DNA of 63,624 nucleotides from an uncultured Bacteroidales bacterium (lineage in GTDB: Bacteria; Bacteroidota; Bacteroidia; Bacteroidales; Bacteroidaceae). Positions 25,223 to 33,512 of this stretch are shown here, in pieces. The stretch covers positions 1 to 63,624 of the forward strand of contig CACYHW010000014.1 in NCBI GenBank assembly GCA_902774335.1, in the 5' to 3' direction. A program made the translations under genes and the position numbers. The number at the start of each line of letters is the position of its first letter. The first letter of the stretch is position 1. The notes beneath the pieces were generated by a model. The model did no database searches and was not told the DNA's origin. It saw only the letters and a list, made by a program, of their open reading frames with translations.

Positions 25223-26398
25223 TCACTGATTTAAGGCCTGACGGATATCGTCGAGTATATCGTCGGGATCCTCAAGGCCTATGGAAAGGCGTATGGTAGT
25301 CTGTCGTACATCGTTCTCTATGAGCTGCTGCTCGGGAAAGAGACCGAATATGGTCGATGCCGGATGGATGGCCAGCGTACGGTTGTCGAACAGGTTCGTG
25401 GCCCTGTGCACTAGATTCAGGTTGTTGATGAACCTGAAGCAGGCCTCCTTCGATGCCAGGTCGATTGCAATCATGGCGCCCGATGTGGGACCGAACTGCT
25501 TGCGTGCCAGCCCGTAGAAGGGGTTGTCCTCAAGGCCGATGTACGTAACCCTCTCTATGCCTTTTACCGAACGCAGACTACGGGCTATATACAGCGCGCT
25601 GGAGGCCTGACGCTGGTATCGGACATTAAGGGTCTCCAGACCCAGGGTCTGCTGATAGGCCGAGTACGGGTTCATATAGGCACCTATGTTAAACAGAAGA
25701 TCGCCCTTGATGCGCTGGTTGAAATCCGGAAATCTTCCGTAATCCAGAACCAGGCCGCCGAGCGATGTTCCGCCTCCTGAGAGGTACTTGGTGCTTGAAA
25801 GGACCTCTATGTCAACTCCCAGGTCCTTGAGGTGTGTCTCTGTGAACGGTATTACTGTAGAATCTGCAATTAACGGTATGTTCCTTTTTCTTGCTATGGC
25901 TGAGAGGGCCTGCAGATCGGCCACCTCCAGCTGCGGGTTTGTCACTATCTCCAGGTATATACAACAGGAGTCATCATCAACGGCGCTCTCCACCTCTTCA
26001 AGGTTGGTCAGGTCACAGAGCTTGGCCCCCACCCCGAAGTTTCGGAGCGTGCTTGTAATGAGTGACAGAGTATTGCCGAACAGATGGCGTGACGTCACTA
26101 TGTTCTTTCCCTGGGCCGATACAGCCAGCAGGGTGTTGCTTATGGCAGCCATGCCGGAGTTGAAGGCGCTCACATGGGCAGCACCGCTCAGGCGCTGTAC
26201 CCTGTGTTCCAGATTATTCACGGTAGGATTCTCCACGCGGGCGTAATCAGGACCCTTTATGCGACCGGTAAATACGTCGGCCATCTGACCGGCATCGGCA
26301 AACTCAAACGACACATTGGTATACAACGGTACTGATAATGAGCCATACACATCGGGGCGTACAAACGGGGTGTCAATGGCAATTGTCTGTTTATTCAT
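25223..26398 (-). CDS. Cys/Met metabolism PLP enzyme (OAH sulfhydrylase/cystathionine gamma-synthase type)
   Basis: From ATG 26398 the protein has 391 residues. It has the family signatures YARVENPTVNNLEHRVQRLSGA, AFNSGMAAISN, PLIADSTVIPFTE and the PLP lysine in VEVLSSTKYLSGGGTS-type (DIEVLSSTKYLSGGG). It catalyses gamma- or beta-replacement or elimination on homocysteine/cystathionine-type substrates; members may make homocysteine from O-acetylhomoserine or degrade methionine. It heads the sulfur region and shares its promoter sequence with the binding-protein gene. A longer frame to 26563 is rejected since it reads through the promoter. Confidence 0.88.
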   Translation of the reverse strand: MNKQTIAIDTPFVRPDVYGSLSVPLYTNVSFEFADAGQMADVFTGRIKGPDYARVENPTVNNLEHRVQRLSGAAHVSAFNSGMAAISNTLLAVSAQGKNIVTSRHLFGNTLSLITSTLRNFGVGAKLCDLTNLEEVESAVDDDSCCIYLEIVTNPQLEVADLQALSAIARKRNIPLIADSTVIPFTETHLKDLGVDIEVLSSTKYLSGGGTSLGGLVLDYGRFPDFNQRIKGDLLFNIGAYMNPYSAYQQTLGLETLNVRYQRQASSALYIARSLRSVKGIERVTYIGLEDNPFYGLARKQFGPTSGAMIAIDLASKEACFRFINNLNLVHRATNLFDNRTLAIHPASTIFGLFPEQQLIENDVRQTTIRLSIGLEDPDDILDDIRQALNQ

Positions 26399-26420
26399 AG
26401 GACTGTTTTTGTTTTTCGCC

Positions 26421-26452
26421 GCAAAGGTCGCCACAATAGCACCACATTCCAA
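26421..26452 (-). promoter_or_regulatory. promoter/operator shared with the binding-protein gene
   Basis: On the minus strand TTGGAATGTG, CTATT and GCGACCTTTGC match 22454-22485 at 27 of 32 positions. CCTTTGC fits the -7 box and lies about 23 bases before ATG 26398. Confidence 0.6.
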
Positions 26453-26625
26453 GCAACTTTTAAAATGCAGAAGAAAAGACAACAGCATCATTTGCACAGC
26501 AGAATAAAGACTAAGAAAAAGCCTCGAATAAAGGCCGATAATAGAATCAAATTCTATGGGCACTATATGTTACAGGTGCTTTTTCTACATTTTCAAATCT
26601 ATTAGGTAAATTATTATATAGATCA

Positions 26626-26633
26626 TAATTTCG
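26626..26633 (+). promoter_or_regulatory. -7 box for glsA-glsB
   Basis: TAATTTCG on the plus strand 24 bases before ATG 26657 fits the TAnnTTtG class. The rest of the region 26453-26625 holds only a short hairpin near 26545-26560 that I cannot assign. Confidence 0.45.
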
Positions 26634-26656
26634 CATTCGGAATATTGAATTATCTC

Positions 26657-27442
26657 ATGCCCAACCCGTACGAAATAGACATAGAACAGGTCATCAGGAG
26701 CCGGTTTCCAAATGCACCGCGACTGCTCACAAGGTTCATCCGCAAGCTTATCCATCAGGATTTCCTGAACAGATTCTTCTGTCAGGGATTTACCGGCATA
26801 GAGTTCTGCCATGAGGCGATTAAGTACCTCAATATCAGGATTGAAGTTGAGGGCACAATACCGCAGGGCGGCCCTTATACGTTCGTCTCCAACCATCCGC
26901 TGGGCGGAATTGACGGTCTGGCGCTGCTTGACCTGATAGGCGCCGACGGCAGGGACGTGAAACTTCTGGGCAATGATTTCCTGGCCGCCATCAAGGGCCT
27001 TGCACCAATGATAGTTCCCATCAGCAAGGTGGGCATGCAGAGCCGCTCGCTCAAGTCCGACATTGACCGGGCGTTCGGCAGCGACGTCAATATGCTGGTA
27101 TGTCCGGCCGGTAAGGTTTCAAGGAAGACAGGCGGAGTCATCCAGGATCAGAAATGGACCAAGACATTCCTTCAAAAAAGCATAGAAACCCAGCGTGACA
27201 TAGTTCCAATTCATTTTATCGGTGAGAATTCACGCAGGTTCTACCGCATCGGCCGTTTGGAGAAGTTCTTTCACCTGCGCTTTCCTTTAGGCATGCTGTT
27301 TCTGCCCGATGAGATGTACCGCGCCCAGGGCAGCACGTATCGCGTGGTGATTGGCCGCCCTATTCCATACCAGACTTTTGATTCATCCAAGTCCATTAAT
27401 GACTGGGCACAAGATATCCGCAAAACCGTTTACGAATTATGA
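26657..27442 (+). CDS. glsA: glycine-lipid O-acyltransferase (PlsC-like), GlsA
   Basis: The 261-residue protein is a PlsC-type acyltransferase. The HX4D-type motif is seen as FVSNHPLGGIDGLALLDL (NHPLGGID) and the second block as VPISKVGMQ. It is translationally coupled (ATGA overlap) to a GNAT-type N-acyltransferase. This order, PlsC-like gene then OlsB-like GNAT gene, is that of glsA-glsB in Bacteroides, which make N-acyl then O-acyl glycine lipids. The alternative name is an ornithine-lipid OlsA-like enzyme. It probably acts at the inner membrane. Confidence 0.82.
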   Translation: MPNPYEIDIEQVIRSRFPNAPRLLTRFIRKLIHQDFLNRFFCQGFTGIEFCHEAIKYLNIRIEVEGTIPQGGPYTFVSNHPLGGIDGLALLDLIGADGRDVKLLGNDFLAAIKGLAPMIVPISKVGMQSRSLKSDIDRAFGSDVNMLVCPAGKVSRKTGGVIQDQKWTKTFLQKSIETQRDIVPIHFIGENSRRFYRIGRLEKFFHLRFPLGMLFLPDEMYRAQGSTYRVVIGRPIPYQTFDSSKSINDWAQDIRKTVYEL

Positions 27443-28413
27443 AAAAGATCATCGACCCCGTAAGTGTTGACGTCCTTAAGTCACAGCTCAAGAAAGAGTT
27501 TTTTCTGCGTACCACCAACCATGGCGGCAACGAGATTTACGTAGTTGACAACACCAATGCGCCCGATGTGCTGCGTGAGATTGGCCGTCTGCGTGAGGAG
27601 GCTTTCCGCGCCGGCGGCGGTGGCACCGGTCAGGAGCTTGACCTGGACCGCTTTGACACCGATCCCGCCTACGGATACAAGCAGCTGGTGTTGTGGGACC
27701 CGGAGGCCGAGCGCATTATTGGCGGTTACAGGTATGCGCTGTGCAATAACATTGTCTATGACCGTACGGGGCAGCCGCACCTGACATCGTCGCATATGTT
27801 CAGGTTCTCCAGAAAGTTTATCAACAAGGATCTGCAGCATACTATCGAGTTGGGCCGATCGTTCGTGACGCTGGACTACCAGAGTTCCAAGGGCGGTGCC
27901 AAGAGCATATTTGCACTGGATAACCTGTTTGACGGTCTGGGTGCCCTCATGGTGATGTACAAGAGCAGCATGAAGTATTTCTTCGGTAAGATGACCATCT
28001 ACAGCCAGTACCCCACTCCGGCCCGCGAGATGATACAGGTGTTCCTGAACAAGTGGTTCGGAACGGCAACCCTGCGTCGCGTGGTACTCAAGAAACCGGT
28101 ACGCGTACTCCGTCCCTCCAAGTATATCAGGCTGTTGACCGGCAATACCTTCAAGGACGATTACCGCACGCTCAAGGCCTATGTATCAGGTTTTGGTGTG
28201 AGCATCCCGCCGCTTGTAAACTCATATATGAACCTGTCGCCCAGGATGGTCTACTTTGGTACCGGCTTGAATGATGAGTTCGGCGACGTCTATGACTCCG
28301 GCATCATGATTCCCTTCAAGTACATTGCCGACGACAAGATACGCCGCCACATAGATACCGTAAAGCCCGGACCACTGGCCAAACTGAGATTCTTACTCAG
28401 AAGGAAATTATAG
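27439..28413 (+). CDS. glsB: glycine-lipid N-acyltransferase (OlsB-like GNAT), GlsB
   Basis: The 324-residue protein has the OlsB/hemolysin-like GNAT signature LREIGRLREEAFRAGGGGTGQELDLDRFD and YKQLVLWDPEAERIIGGYRY, followed by FELGRSFVTLDYQ-type (IELGRSFVTLDYQSSKGG). It adds a 3-hydroxy fatty acyl chain to the amino group of glycine (or another amino acid) in the GlsB family. It starts in the ATGA overlap with glsA and converges on the GNAT gene ending at 28408, overlapping by 6 bases. Confidence 0.85.
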   Translation: MKKIIDPVSVDVLKSQLKKEFFLRTTNHGGNEIYVVDNTNAPDVLREIGRLREEAFRAGGGGTGQELDLDRFDTDPAYGYKQLVLWDPEAERIIGGYRYALCNNIVYDRTGQPHLTSSHMFRFSRKFINKDLQHTIELGRSFVTLDYQSSKGGAKSIFALDNLFDGLGALMVMYKSSMKYFFGKMTIYSQYPTPAREMIQVFLNKWFGTATLRRVVLKKPVRVLRPSKYIRLLTGNTFKDDYRTLKAYVSGFGVSIPPLVNSYMNLSPRMVYFGTGLNDEFGDVYDSGIMIPFKYIADDKIRRHIDTVKPGPLAKLRFLLRRKL

Positions 28414-28917
28414 TTTCATTATTTTGACAGGACGGTCGCCGGCACGATAGAGTTTGCTCAGCAAGTTAATCTGGCCGGTATCCTTAAAGCCGCACTTCTC
28501 AATAACGCGGCCCGATGCGGGATTGTCGATAAAGTAGTCGCACCACAGGGTCTTGAATCCCTTGACCTTGAGGCAGTAATCAACCATAAAGCGGGCAGCC
28601 TCGGTACACAGACCCTTGTTCCAATAGGGTTTGCCAATCCAATAGCCCAGCTCGGCATCGTTCTCCCCTATCTGAATGTTGCTCTCCCCGTATGTGTAAT
28701 AGCCGATACAGCCGATAGGCTCGCCTGTCTCCTTGAGCTCCAAGGCCCAGGTATGATCGTTATTGAAGAAGGTACGTATCACCTCCAGGCTGTCCTGCAC
28801 GCTCTGATGCGGCGGCCAGCCGGCACGCGGTCCCACATCGGGATCACAGGCATATTTATAAAGCGCCTCAGCGTCACTCTCACGCCACGGGCGCAGAATC
28901 AGTCTTTCTGTCTCCAT
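28408..28917 (-). CDS. RimJ/RimL-type GNAT acetyltransferase
   Basis: The 169-residue protein starts METERLILRPWRESDAEALY, the typical start of ribosomal-protein-type acetyltransferases, and has ELGYWIGKPYWNKGLCTEAARFMVDYC as the CoA region. Its start overlaps the previous stop by one base (TAATG), so it is the last gene of a tightly coupled run. Acceptor unknown. Confidence 0.9.
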   Translation of the reverse strand: METERLILRPWRESDAEALYKYACDPDVGPRAGWPPHQSVQDSLEVIRTFFNNDHTWALELKETGEPIGCIGYYTYGESNIQIGENDAELGYWIGKPYWNKGLCTEAARFMVDYCLKVKGFKTLWCDYFIDNPASGRVIEKCGFKDTGQINLLSKLYRAGDRPVKIMKL

Positions 28918-29438
28918 TATTGGTATTTTCCTGTTAGTATTCTGGTTCTGATACTCTTCACTGCAGGTTTGTAGTACTCAATCTCCATACCCTCAAGGAT
29001 ACGTTTGAGCTCTGCCATAAGCTCCGGATAGAAGGTGCTTATGCGGAAAGCAATCTTCATAGAGATAGCCTGAATGCCCGGCAGTTCCTCAACATCCACA
29101 GCATGTTCCAGACAGAAATCATACAGGTCAGAGCGCAGATCCTCCTCCTTCATCTCCAACCTGTCAATGATGTTGAGTGACAGCCTGCGGACCGATGAGC
29201 TATCGGTCTTAAGAGCCTGATCTATCAGCTCATCAAGCATGGGTTGCAGCTGAGCAATCTCCTTATCTGTAGCCTTTGTAAGCGTCCACAACGCATTTCT
29301 GGCAACTCGATGGTCCGTATCAAACGCAAACTGCCGCGTAAAACCAATAAAATCCCCACTATTGCGGACCTCACGGTAAACCGCCTGAGCATCGGCCTCA
29401 CCCTGTACGGAACGTATTATGTCAGCAGTCAGAATCAT
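28917..29438 (-). CDS. HEAT-like repeat protein
   Basis: The 173-residue protein is all-helical with repeating units such as HRVARNALWTLTKATDKEIAQLQPML and SSSVRRLSLNIIDRLEMKEEDLRSDL, characteristic of HEAT/armadillo repeats and related to short alpha-solenoid proteins of unknown role in this order. No catalytic motif is seen. It overlaps the upstream gene by ATGA. Probable adaptor; partner unknown. Confidence 0.65.
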   Translation of the reverse strand: MILTADIIRSVQGEADAQAVYREVRNSGDFIGFTRQFAFDTDHRVARNALWTLTKATDKEIAQLQPMLDELIDQALKTDSSSVRRLSLNIIDRLEMKEEDLRSDLYDFCLEHAVDVEELPGIQAISMKIAFRISTFYPELMAELKRILEGMEIEYYKPAVKSIRTRILTGKYQ

Positions 29439-30319
29439 TTATTTCTCCATCTTTTAAGCATCGGGAAGAATCCGTACATCATCTGCTTGTACTCGTCACG
29501 CGTCATGGGCTTGGGCATATTCTTATTAACTTCGTCAACAAACTGCGCGCAATGCTCAATCATTTCATCCATAGTCATTTCCTGCAGGAAATGGCCATCG
29601 GCATAGCAGTACTTGCAATAGTCAAAGTTTATGCTGCCATCGGCGTTTGTTCCGCAATCCTCATTCTTGGTTAGCGGCATACCGCAGCTCTGGCAGAACT
29701 GAGGCAGTTGACCGGGCTGAAAAGCCTTGACCTTAGCCGGGAACGTAGCCTCATACGCCTCAAACCCGGCGGGATCAGTATCGGCAACAAAGTAACCTGC
29801 AGGCGGGCAGTAAGTGCCCTCTCGCCCACTCCAATAACCTGGAATGAGTTCCTGAGCCAGGAAATAAGGTACATCCGATTCCCTGGGTTCAGCGTGATAA
29901 TGTATCTTGAGCTTGCTGGCCAGGTCAAACCCTGCATGCTTATAGAAATCTATATTACCCTCCATACAAAGAAGGCCGATGCCCATACTGCGGGCTTTAT
30001 CCAGTGCGTATTGAAGCAACTTAAGGCCATAGCCCTTGCGCTTGTAATCCGGATGGATGCTTATTGGCCCGAATGTCCATGACGGGAACTTTGTACCGTC
30101 ATCAAGCAGAATCTCTGCCTTTGAGAACATCACATGACCTATAATCTTACCGTCCTCCTCCATCACATAGTCCAGTTCCGGAATGAAATCAGGATTGCTC
30201 CTGTAGCGGTTAAGCACATAATGCTCTAGGCATCCGGGCTTATAAACGTTCCAGAATGCTTCACGTGTAAGATTCTCCACCTCACGCCAGTCCTTTTTCT
30301 CTTCTAATCTGATATTCAT
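29435..30319 (-). CDS. GNAT acetyltransferase fused to zinc-ribbon module
   Basis: From ATG 30319 the protein has 294 residues. Residues 1-150 are GNAT (FGPISIHPDYKRKGYGLKLLQYALDKA as CoA loop). Residues about 205-294 hold the module CQSCGMPLTKNEDCG and YCKYCYADG with a helical tail ending PMLKRWRNK, nearly the same as in the XRE protein at 9562-10008. The shared module suggests a common partner or metal. ATG 30319 overlaps the flavodoxin stop by four bases, which favours it over 30343. Confidence 0.85.
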   Translation of the reverse strand: MNIRLEEKKDWREVENLTREAFWNVYKPGCLEHYVLNRYRSNPDFIPELDYVMEEDGKIIGHVMFSKAEILLDDGTKFPSWTFGPISIHPDYKRKGYGLKLLQYALDKARSMGIGLLCMEGNIDFYKHAGFDLASKLKIHYHAEPRESDVPYFLAQELIPGYWSGREGTYCPPAGYFVADTDPAGFEAYEATFPAKVKAFQPGQLPQFCQSCGMPLTKNEDCGTNADGSINFDYCKYCYADGHFLQEMTMDEMIEHCAQFVDEVNKNMPKPMTRDEYKQMMYGFFPMLKRWRNK

Positions 30320-30885
30320 ATCTTTTTTATCGCTTTTATACATTTTCTTTTGTCCTTCTCTGAGAGCTCAGGATGCCATACTGTACCGCCCCGCTCTATT
30401 GTTGCTACAATCTTGAAACCGGCATAACGGCATATCTCACGCATGGCGCGGATTGCTCCGTGGGACTGGTTGAACCAGACGTTCCAGGGATACGGCGTTG
30501 TGCAGGTGCTCAGCAGAATACACATCTTTCCCTTGAGCAAAGGCTCCGGGAAACGGGGCGTATCGCGCATCATTCCATAGACCATACGGTCAAACAGCAG
30601 TTTCATCTGTCCGGGTATGTTGCCCCAGTAACACGGTGCACCCATGATTATGGCATCGGCCTCCTGGAGCTTTGTAATCATGCGCTGTGAGTCATCCTCA
30701 CCCAGCACGCACTTGTTCTTGGTGCGGCACACCATACAGCCTATGCAGGGTTTTACGCTCAAGTCATTGGTGTAAACGACATTAACGCTATCGCCCCTAT
30801 TCTCCGCCTCAACACGCATAATGTCAAGCATCTGCGATATGAGTCCCCTCTTCTTGGGGCTGCCGTTTATGATCAGGATCTTCAT
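30316..30885 (-). CDS. NADPH-dependent FMN reductase / flavodoxin family protein
   Basis: The 189-residue protein starts MKILIINGSPKKRGLISQMLDIM, the FMN-phosphate loop, followed by CIGCMVCRTKNKCVLGEDD, a four-Cys segment that may hold an iron-sulfur cluster as in iron-sulfur flavoproteins, and ADAIIMGAPCYWGNIPGQMKLLFDR. It overlaps the gene before and after by four bases each. Likely role: reduction of quinones or iron compounds; inference. Confidence 0.88.
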   Translation of the reverse strand: MKILIINGSPKKRGLISQMLDIMRVEAENRGDSVNVVYTNDLSVKPCIGCMVCRTKNKCVLGEDDSQRMITKLQEADAIIMGAPCYWGNIPGQMKLLFDRMVYGMMRDTPRFPEPLLKGKMCILLSTCTTPYPWNVWFNQSHGAIRAMREICRYAGFKIVATIERGGTVWHPELSEKDKRKCIKAIKKI

Positions 30886-31403
30886 ACTGACGGAACAATA
30901 ACATCCAAGGCCGATAAATCCACGTAGTCTATTCTCTGGCCGTATGTGGCAAGCACGGTGCGGCTTACGACATCAAGTTCGCTCTCCGGTTTCTTGGATG
31001 CCATTGAGCGCATCATTGACATAAGCATACGGTGTGAGAGCTTGAGATTGGGATAGTCAATACAGCCATGCAGATGGAAAATCCTGCTCTCGTCATATAA
31101 CTCCGCCGGAATCTGTTGTCTGATTATGCTGCGTATGCCCGAAACGTTCTCAGGATCCTTGGGGTCAATCATTCCCACGCTCACAATCACCAGCTCCTGA
31201 CCGCCCCGCATCTTACTTACGGTTTTCTTTAGTCCCGTTACCGTTCCGGCTACGACAGAGCCCATATAAACAACTTTATCATAGACTGTTAAATCCTTAA
31301 CCATGGAGTAATCAACAGCCTCAACGCCTGTCAGTTCTGACAGTCTATCAGCATAACGTTTGGTTGAGCCGTATCGGCTGGCATAAACTATAATCTTACT
31401 CAT
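30882..31403 (-). CDS. flavodoxin domain protein (HemG-like)
   Basis: The 173-residue protein starts MSKIIVYASRYGSTKRYADRLSELTG and has YDKVVYMGSVVAGTVTGLKK, the flavodoxin fold with the family TxT-like FMN loop (SRYGSTK). It resembles HemG/menaquinone-dependent protoporphyrinogen oxidase-like proteins without showing the long insertion clearly. It is coupled to the FMN reductase gene downstream. Confidence 0.85.
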   Translation of the reverse strand: MSKIIVYASRYGSTKRYADRLSELTGVEAVDYSMVKDLTVYDKVVYMGSVVAGTVTGLKKTVSKMRGGQELVIVSVGMIDPKDPENVSGIRSIIRQQIPAELYDESRIFHLHGCIDYPNLKLSHRMLMSMMRSMASKKPESELDVVSRTVLATYGQRIDYVDLSALDVIVPSV

Positions 31404-31444
31404 TAATCTTAACTAGTTAAACACGTGATAGACGATAAAGCCTC

Positions 31445-31792
31445 TCACTTGTTATGCCTCAAACTCTTTAGGTTTTCAAGCGCGGCGGGGTTATGAGTAT
31501 GGATTGCACCTACGGTTGGACATTTATCCAATTCGGGGCAATCCGCACAGGTGGTTACTCCACGCTTCAAAGCACACTGACGAACCTGACACAACTGGTC
31601 ACAGAAGAATGTCTTACGGCCACATGCGCGGCAACCGTCGCAGTTGATATGCTCCGGAAGTATAGACGCATTGTTAAGTTCTGCCCACAGTTTGGCGGTC
31701 TTTATACGCAGTTCCTGGTTATCAGTCTGTGTTGCTATGTAGGCATCGCATTTGGAACAATCCAAGCCACAAATTGCAATCATTTTTTCCAT
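31445..31792 (-). CDS. DUF3795 cysteine-rich protein
   Basis: The 115-residue protein starts MIAICGLDCSKCDAYIATQ after three residues (or at Met4) and has many Cys (CDGCRACGRKTFFCDQLCQVRQCALKRGVTTCADCPELDKC), as in DUF3795 proteins. The Cys pattern suggests zinc or iron-sulfur binding. It lies 3 bases after the methyltransferase-like gene. Function unknown. Confidence 0.82.
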   Translation of the reverse strand: MEKMIAICGLDCSKCDAYIATQTDNQELRIKTAKLWAELNNASILPEHINCDGCRACGRKTFFCDQLCQVRQCALKRGVTTCADCPELDKCPTVGAIHTHNPAALENLKSLRHNK

Positions 31793-31795
31793 ATA

Positions 31796-32275
31796 CTAAA
31801 ATCTGCGTGAATGTTTGCAATACTCCTGATACTCACTGCCAAAATCATGGCGCAGGCGCTTCTCTTCACTTAATACCTGCACGAACATGATGCAGAAGAA
31901 TGCCGCCCAAACCACAACCGCCTGCCAACTCCAGAGCCAAACGGCAGCACCGGCCAGATAAGTGAGTGTGCCTGTGAGCATGGGATTGCGGTTAATTCTG
32001 TACGGACCAGCCACCATAAGATGCTGTGTTCGCGGAGCAACCTCATGCCCGAACGCGTCCATAGGATTACCCTTGCCCTGCCGCTTCATGTAAACAATTG
32101 TCCACACGCTAAGCGACAGACCGCCAATCATAAGAACACCGGTAATAGACGCGCGTAAAGCACCTATGTGCTCCAAAGCCGGCATACCCGTAGCAAGCCA
32201 CATCACCGCGGGCATCAGCCCCACAAACAACACTCCTCCAAGCACATAGCCCAATATTTCACGTAACAGTTTCAT
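31796..32275 (-). CDS. isoprenylcysteine methyltransferase-like membrane protein
   Basis: The 159-residue protein has about four hydrophobic segments and the family pattern VAGPYRINRNPMLTGTLTYLAGAAVWLWS and EEKRLRHDFGSEYQEYCKHSRRF, matching bacterial ICMT/phospholipid-methyltransferase-like proteins. It could methylate a lipid or small thiol. It belongs to the minus-strand run from the acyltransferase. Confidence 0.82.
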   Translation of the reverse strand: MKLLREILGYVLGGVLFVGLMPAVMWLATGMPALEHIGALRASITGVLMIGGLSLSVWTIVYMKRQGKGNPMDAFGHEVAPRTQHLMVAGPYRINRNPMLTGTLTYLAGAAVWLWSWQAVVVWAAFFCIMFVQVLSEEKRLRHDFGSEYQEYCKHSRRF

Positions 32276-32311
32276 AATCGATATTTGTATAGTTTATCTA
32301 TCGGCAAGAAT

Positions 32312-33412
32312 TCAGCGTTTTTTCTCACCGAATACACACCAACGGACAAAAGGAATACGATGAAGCAGCTCGTAGATTGCGGGAGACAATGCAAATACTG
32401 CGATGGTAAGAATAATGTACATTGAAACGGGCGACAGATCAGTATGAACCTTCATCTGATAACCTAAGGCTGCAACAACCAGATAGTGAACGATATAGAG
32501 TCCGTAACTGCTGCGGGTCATATACTGTGAGAATGAGTTTGTGCAATCATAGCGGGCGTTGAACAGTCCCATCAATGCAAGACACATAAGCCAGCCGTAG
32601 AGGCAGTTCATGGGGCTGCACAGATACTGCGGTGAGGTATTGTTCTCTCCCCATGTGGTAACAATCAGAATGACGCCGGCAATTACAGCGCATATCATCA
32701 GCGGAATCCAGGCTTTCTTAACCTTCTCCTGCACCTCATCATGTGAGAATACAAAGTAGCCAATCAAGAATGTGGCAAAGTAGAAAACAGGTTTGTACAG
32801 GTTAAGCAGACCATCGGCCGAATCCTCACGCGGGTTCATAATCAATGTATGCTCTGCAGCCCAGTAGAGTATTCCAAGCAATAAGATCACAACTATCCCA
32901 CTCTTTCCGCAAAGGCTCCACAGCTTGTCCTTTCCGTCAAGTTTACGCACTAACAAAAAAATGAGTGAGAACAGCCACAAATCCTGAGCAAACCAAAGCG
33001 GACCGGTACCGGAAATTGCAAATAACATGTATTTGGCCACAAGCGGCATATCCTTGAATATGATCTCGGCAGCAGTAACCGTATTGAAATAGCCTACCAT
33101 CCAGTGGAATACAAACAGACCTATAGTACTGGGCACAAGCAGTTTAAGAGTACGCGAACGGAACCACTCACGGCCTGTTTTGCGCTGCAGTGAATATCGG
33201 GTGCTCATACCTGCCAGCAGGAAAAGCAGCGGCATGAACCAAGGATAGAGTATGTACATTACAATGTCCTGGTACTGCTGAAACTCCGGGAACTCACCAA
33301 AGCCACCGATACCGCCGAACACGCCCTTGTTGTTGTAAAAATATATTACATGATAGAACAGCACCAGCAGAACTGTTGCCCAGCGCAAATTGTCAATCCA
33401 ATGTTTCCTCAT
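32312..33412 (-). CDS. acyltransferase family 3 membrane protein
   Basis: The 366-residue protein has ten or eleven hydrophobic segments and the Acyl_transf_3 signature MRKHWIDNLRWATVLLVLFYHVIYFY with the conserved His and Arg (RYSLQRK). Such proteins acylate surface sugars or lipids. It heads the minus-strand run with its own -7 box (TACCTTCG at 33447-33454, minus strand). Confidence 0.9.
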   Translation of the reverse strand: MRKHWIDNLRWATVLLVLFYHVIYFYNNKGVFGGIGGFGEFPEFQQYQDIVMYILYPWFMPLLFLLAGMSTRYSLQRKTGREWFRSRTLKLLVPSTIGLFVFHWMVGYFNTVTAAEIIFKDMPLVAKYMLFAISGTGPLWFAQDLWLFSLIFLLVRKLDGKDKLWSLCGKSGIVVILLLGILYWAAEHTLIMNPREDSADGLLNLYKPVFYFATFLIGYFVFSHDEVQEKVKKAWIPLMICAVIAGVILIVTTWGENNTSPQYLCSPMNCLYGWLMCLALMGLFNARYDCTNSFSQYMTRSSYGLYIVHYLVVAALGYQMKVHTDLSPVSMYIILTIAVFALSPAIYELLHRIPFVRWCVFGEKKR

Positions 33413-33446
33413 TTTGTAAGCCCTCCCATGGCTAAAAATTGTTTAA

Positions 33447-33497
33447 CGAAGGTAGATAATTTGCAATTCAGTTGCACTCATTTTTTTAGTAAATTCG
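33447..33497. promoter_or_regulatory. divergent promoters of acyltransferase and hydrolase genes
   Basis: TACCTTCG on the minus strand at 33447-33454 serves the acyltransferase gene (start 33412). TAAATTCG on the plus strand at 33490-33497 serves the hydrolase gene (start 33513). Both fit the TAnnTTtG class. Confidence 0.5.
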
Positions 33498-33512
33498 CAA
33501 AAAAATAGAGGA

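Noticed and set aside
11755-26398. Ordinary polysaccharide utilisation locus
   Set aside because: SusC/SusD are present but no glycoside hydrolase, lyase, sulfatase, hybrid two-component system or sigma/anti-sigma pair accompanies them.
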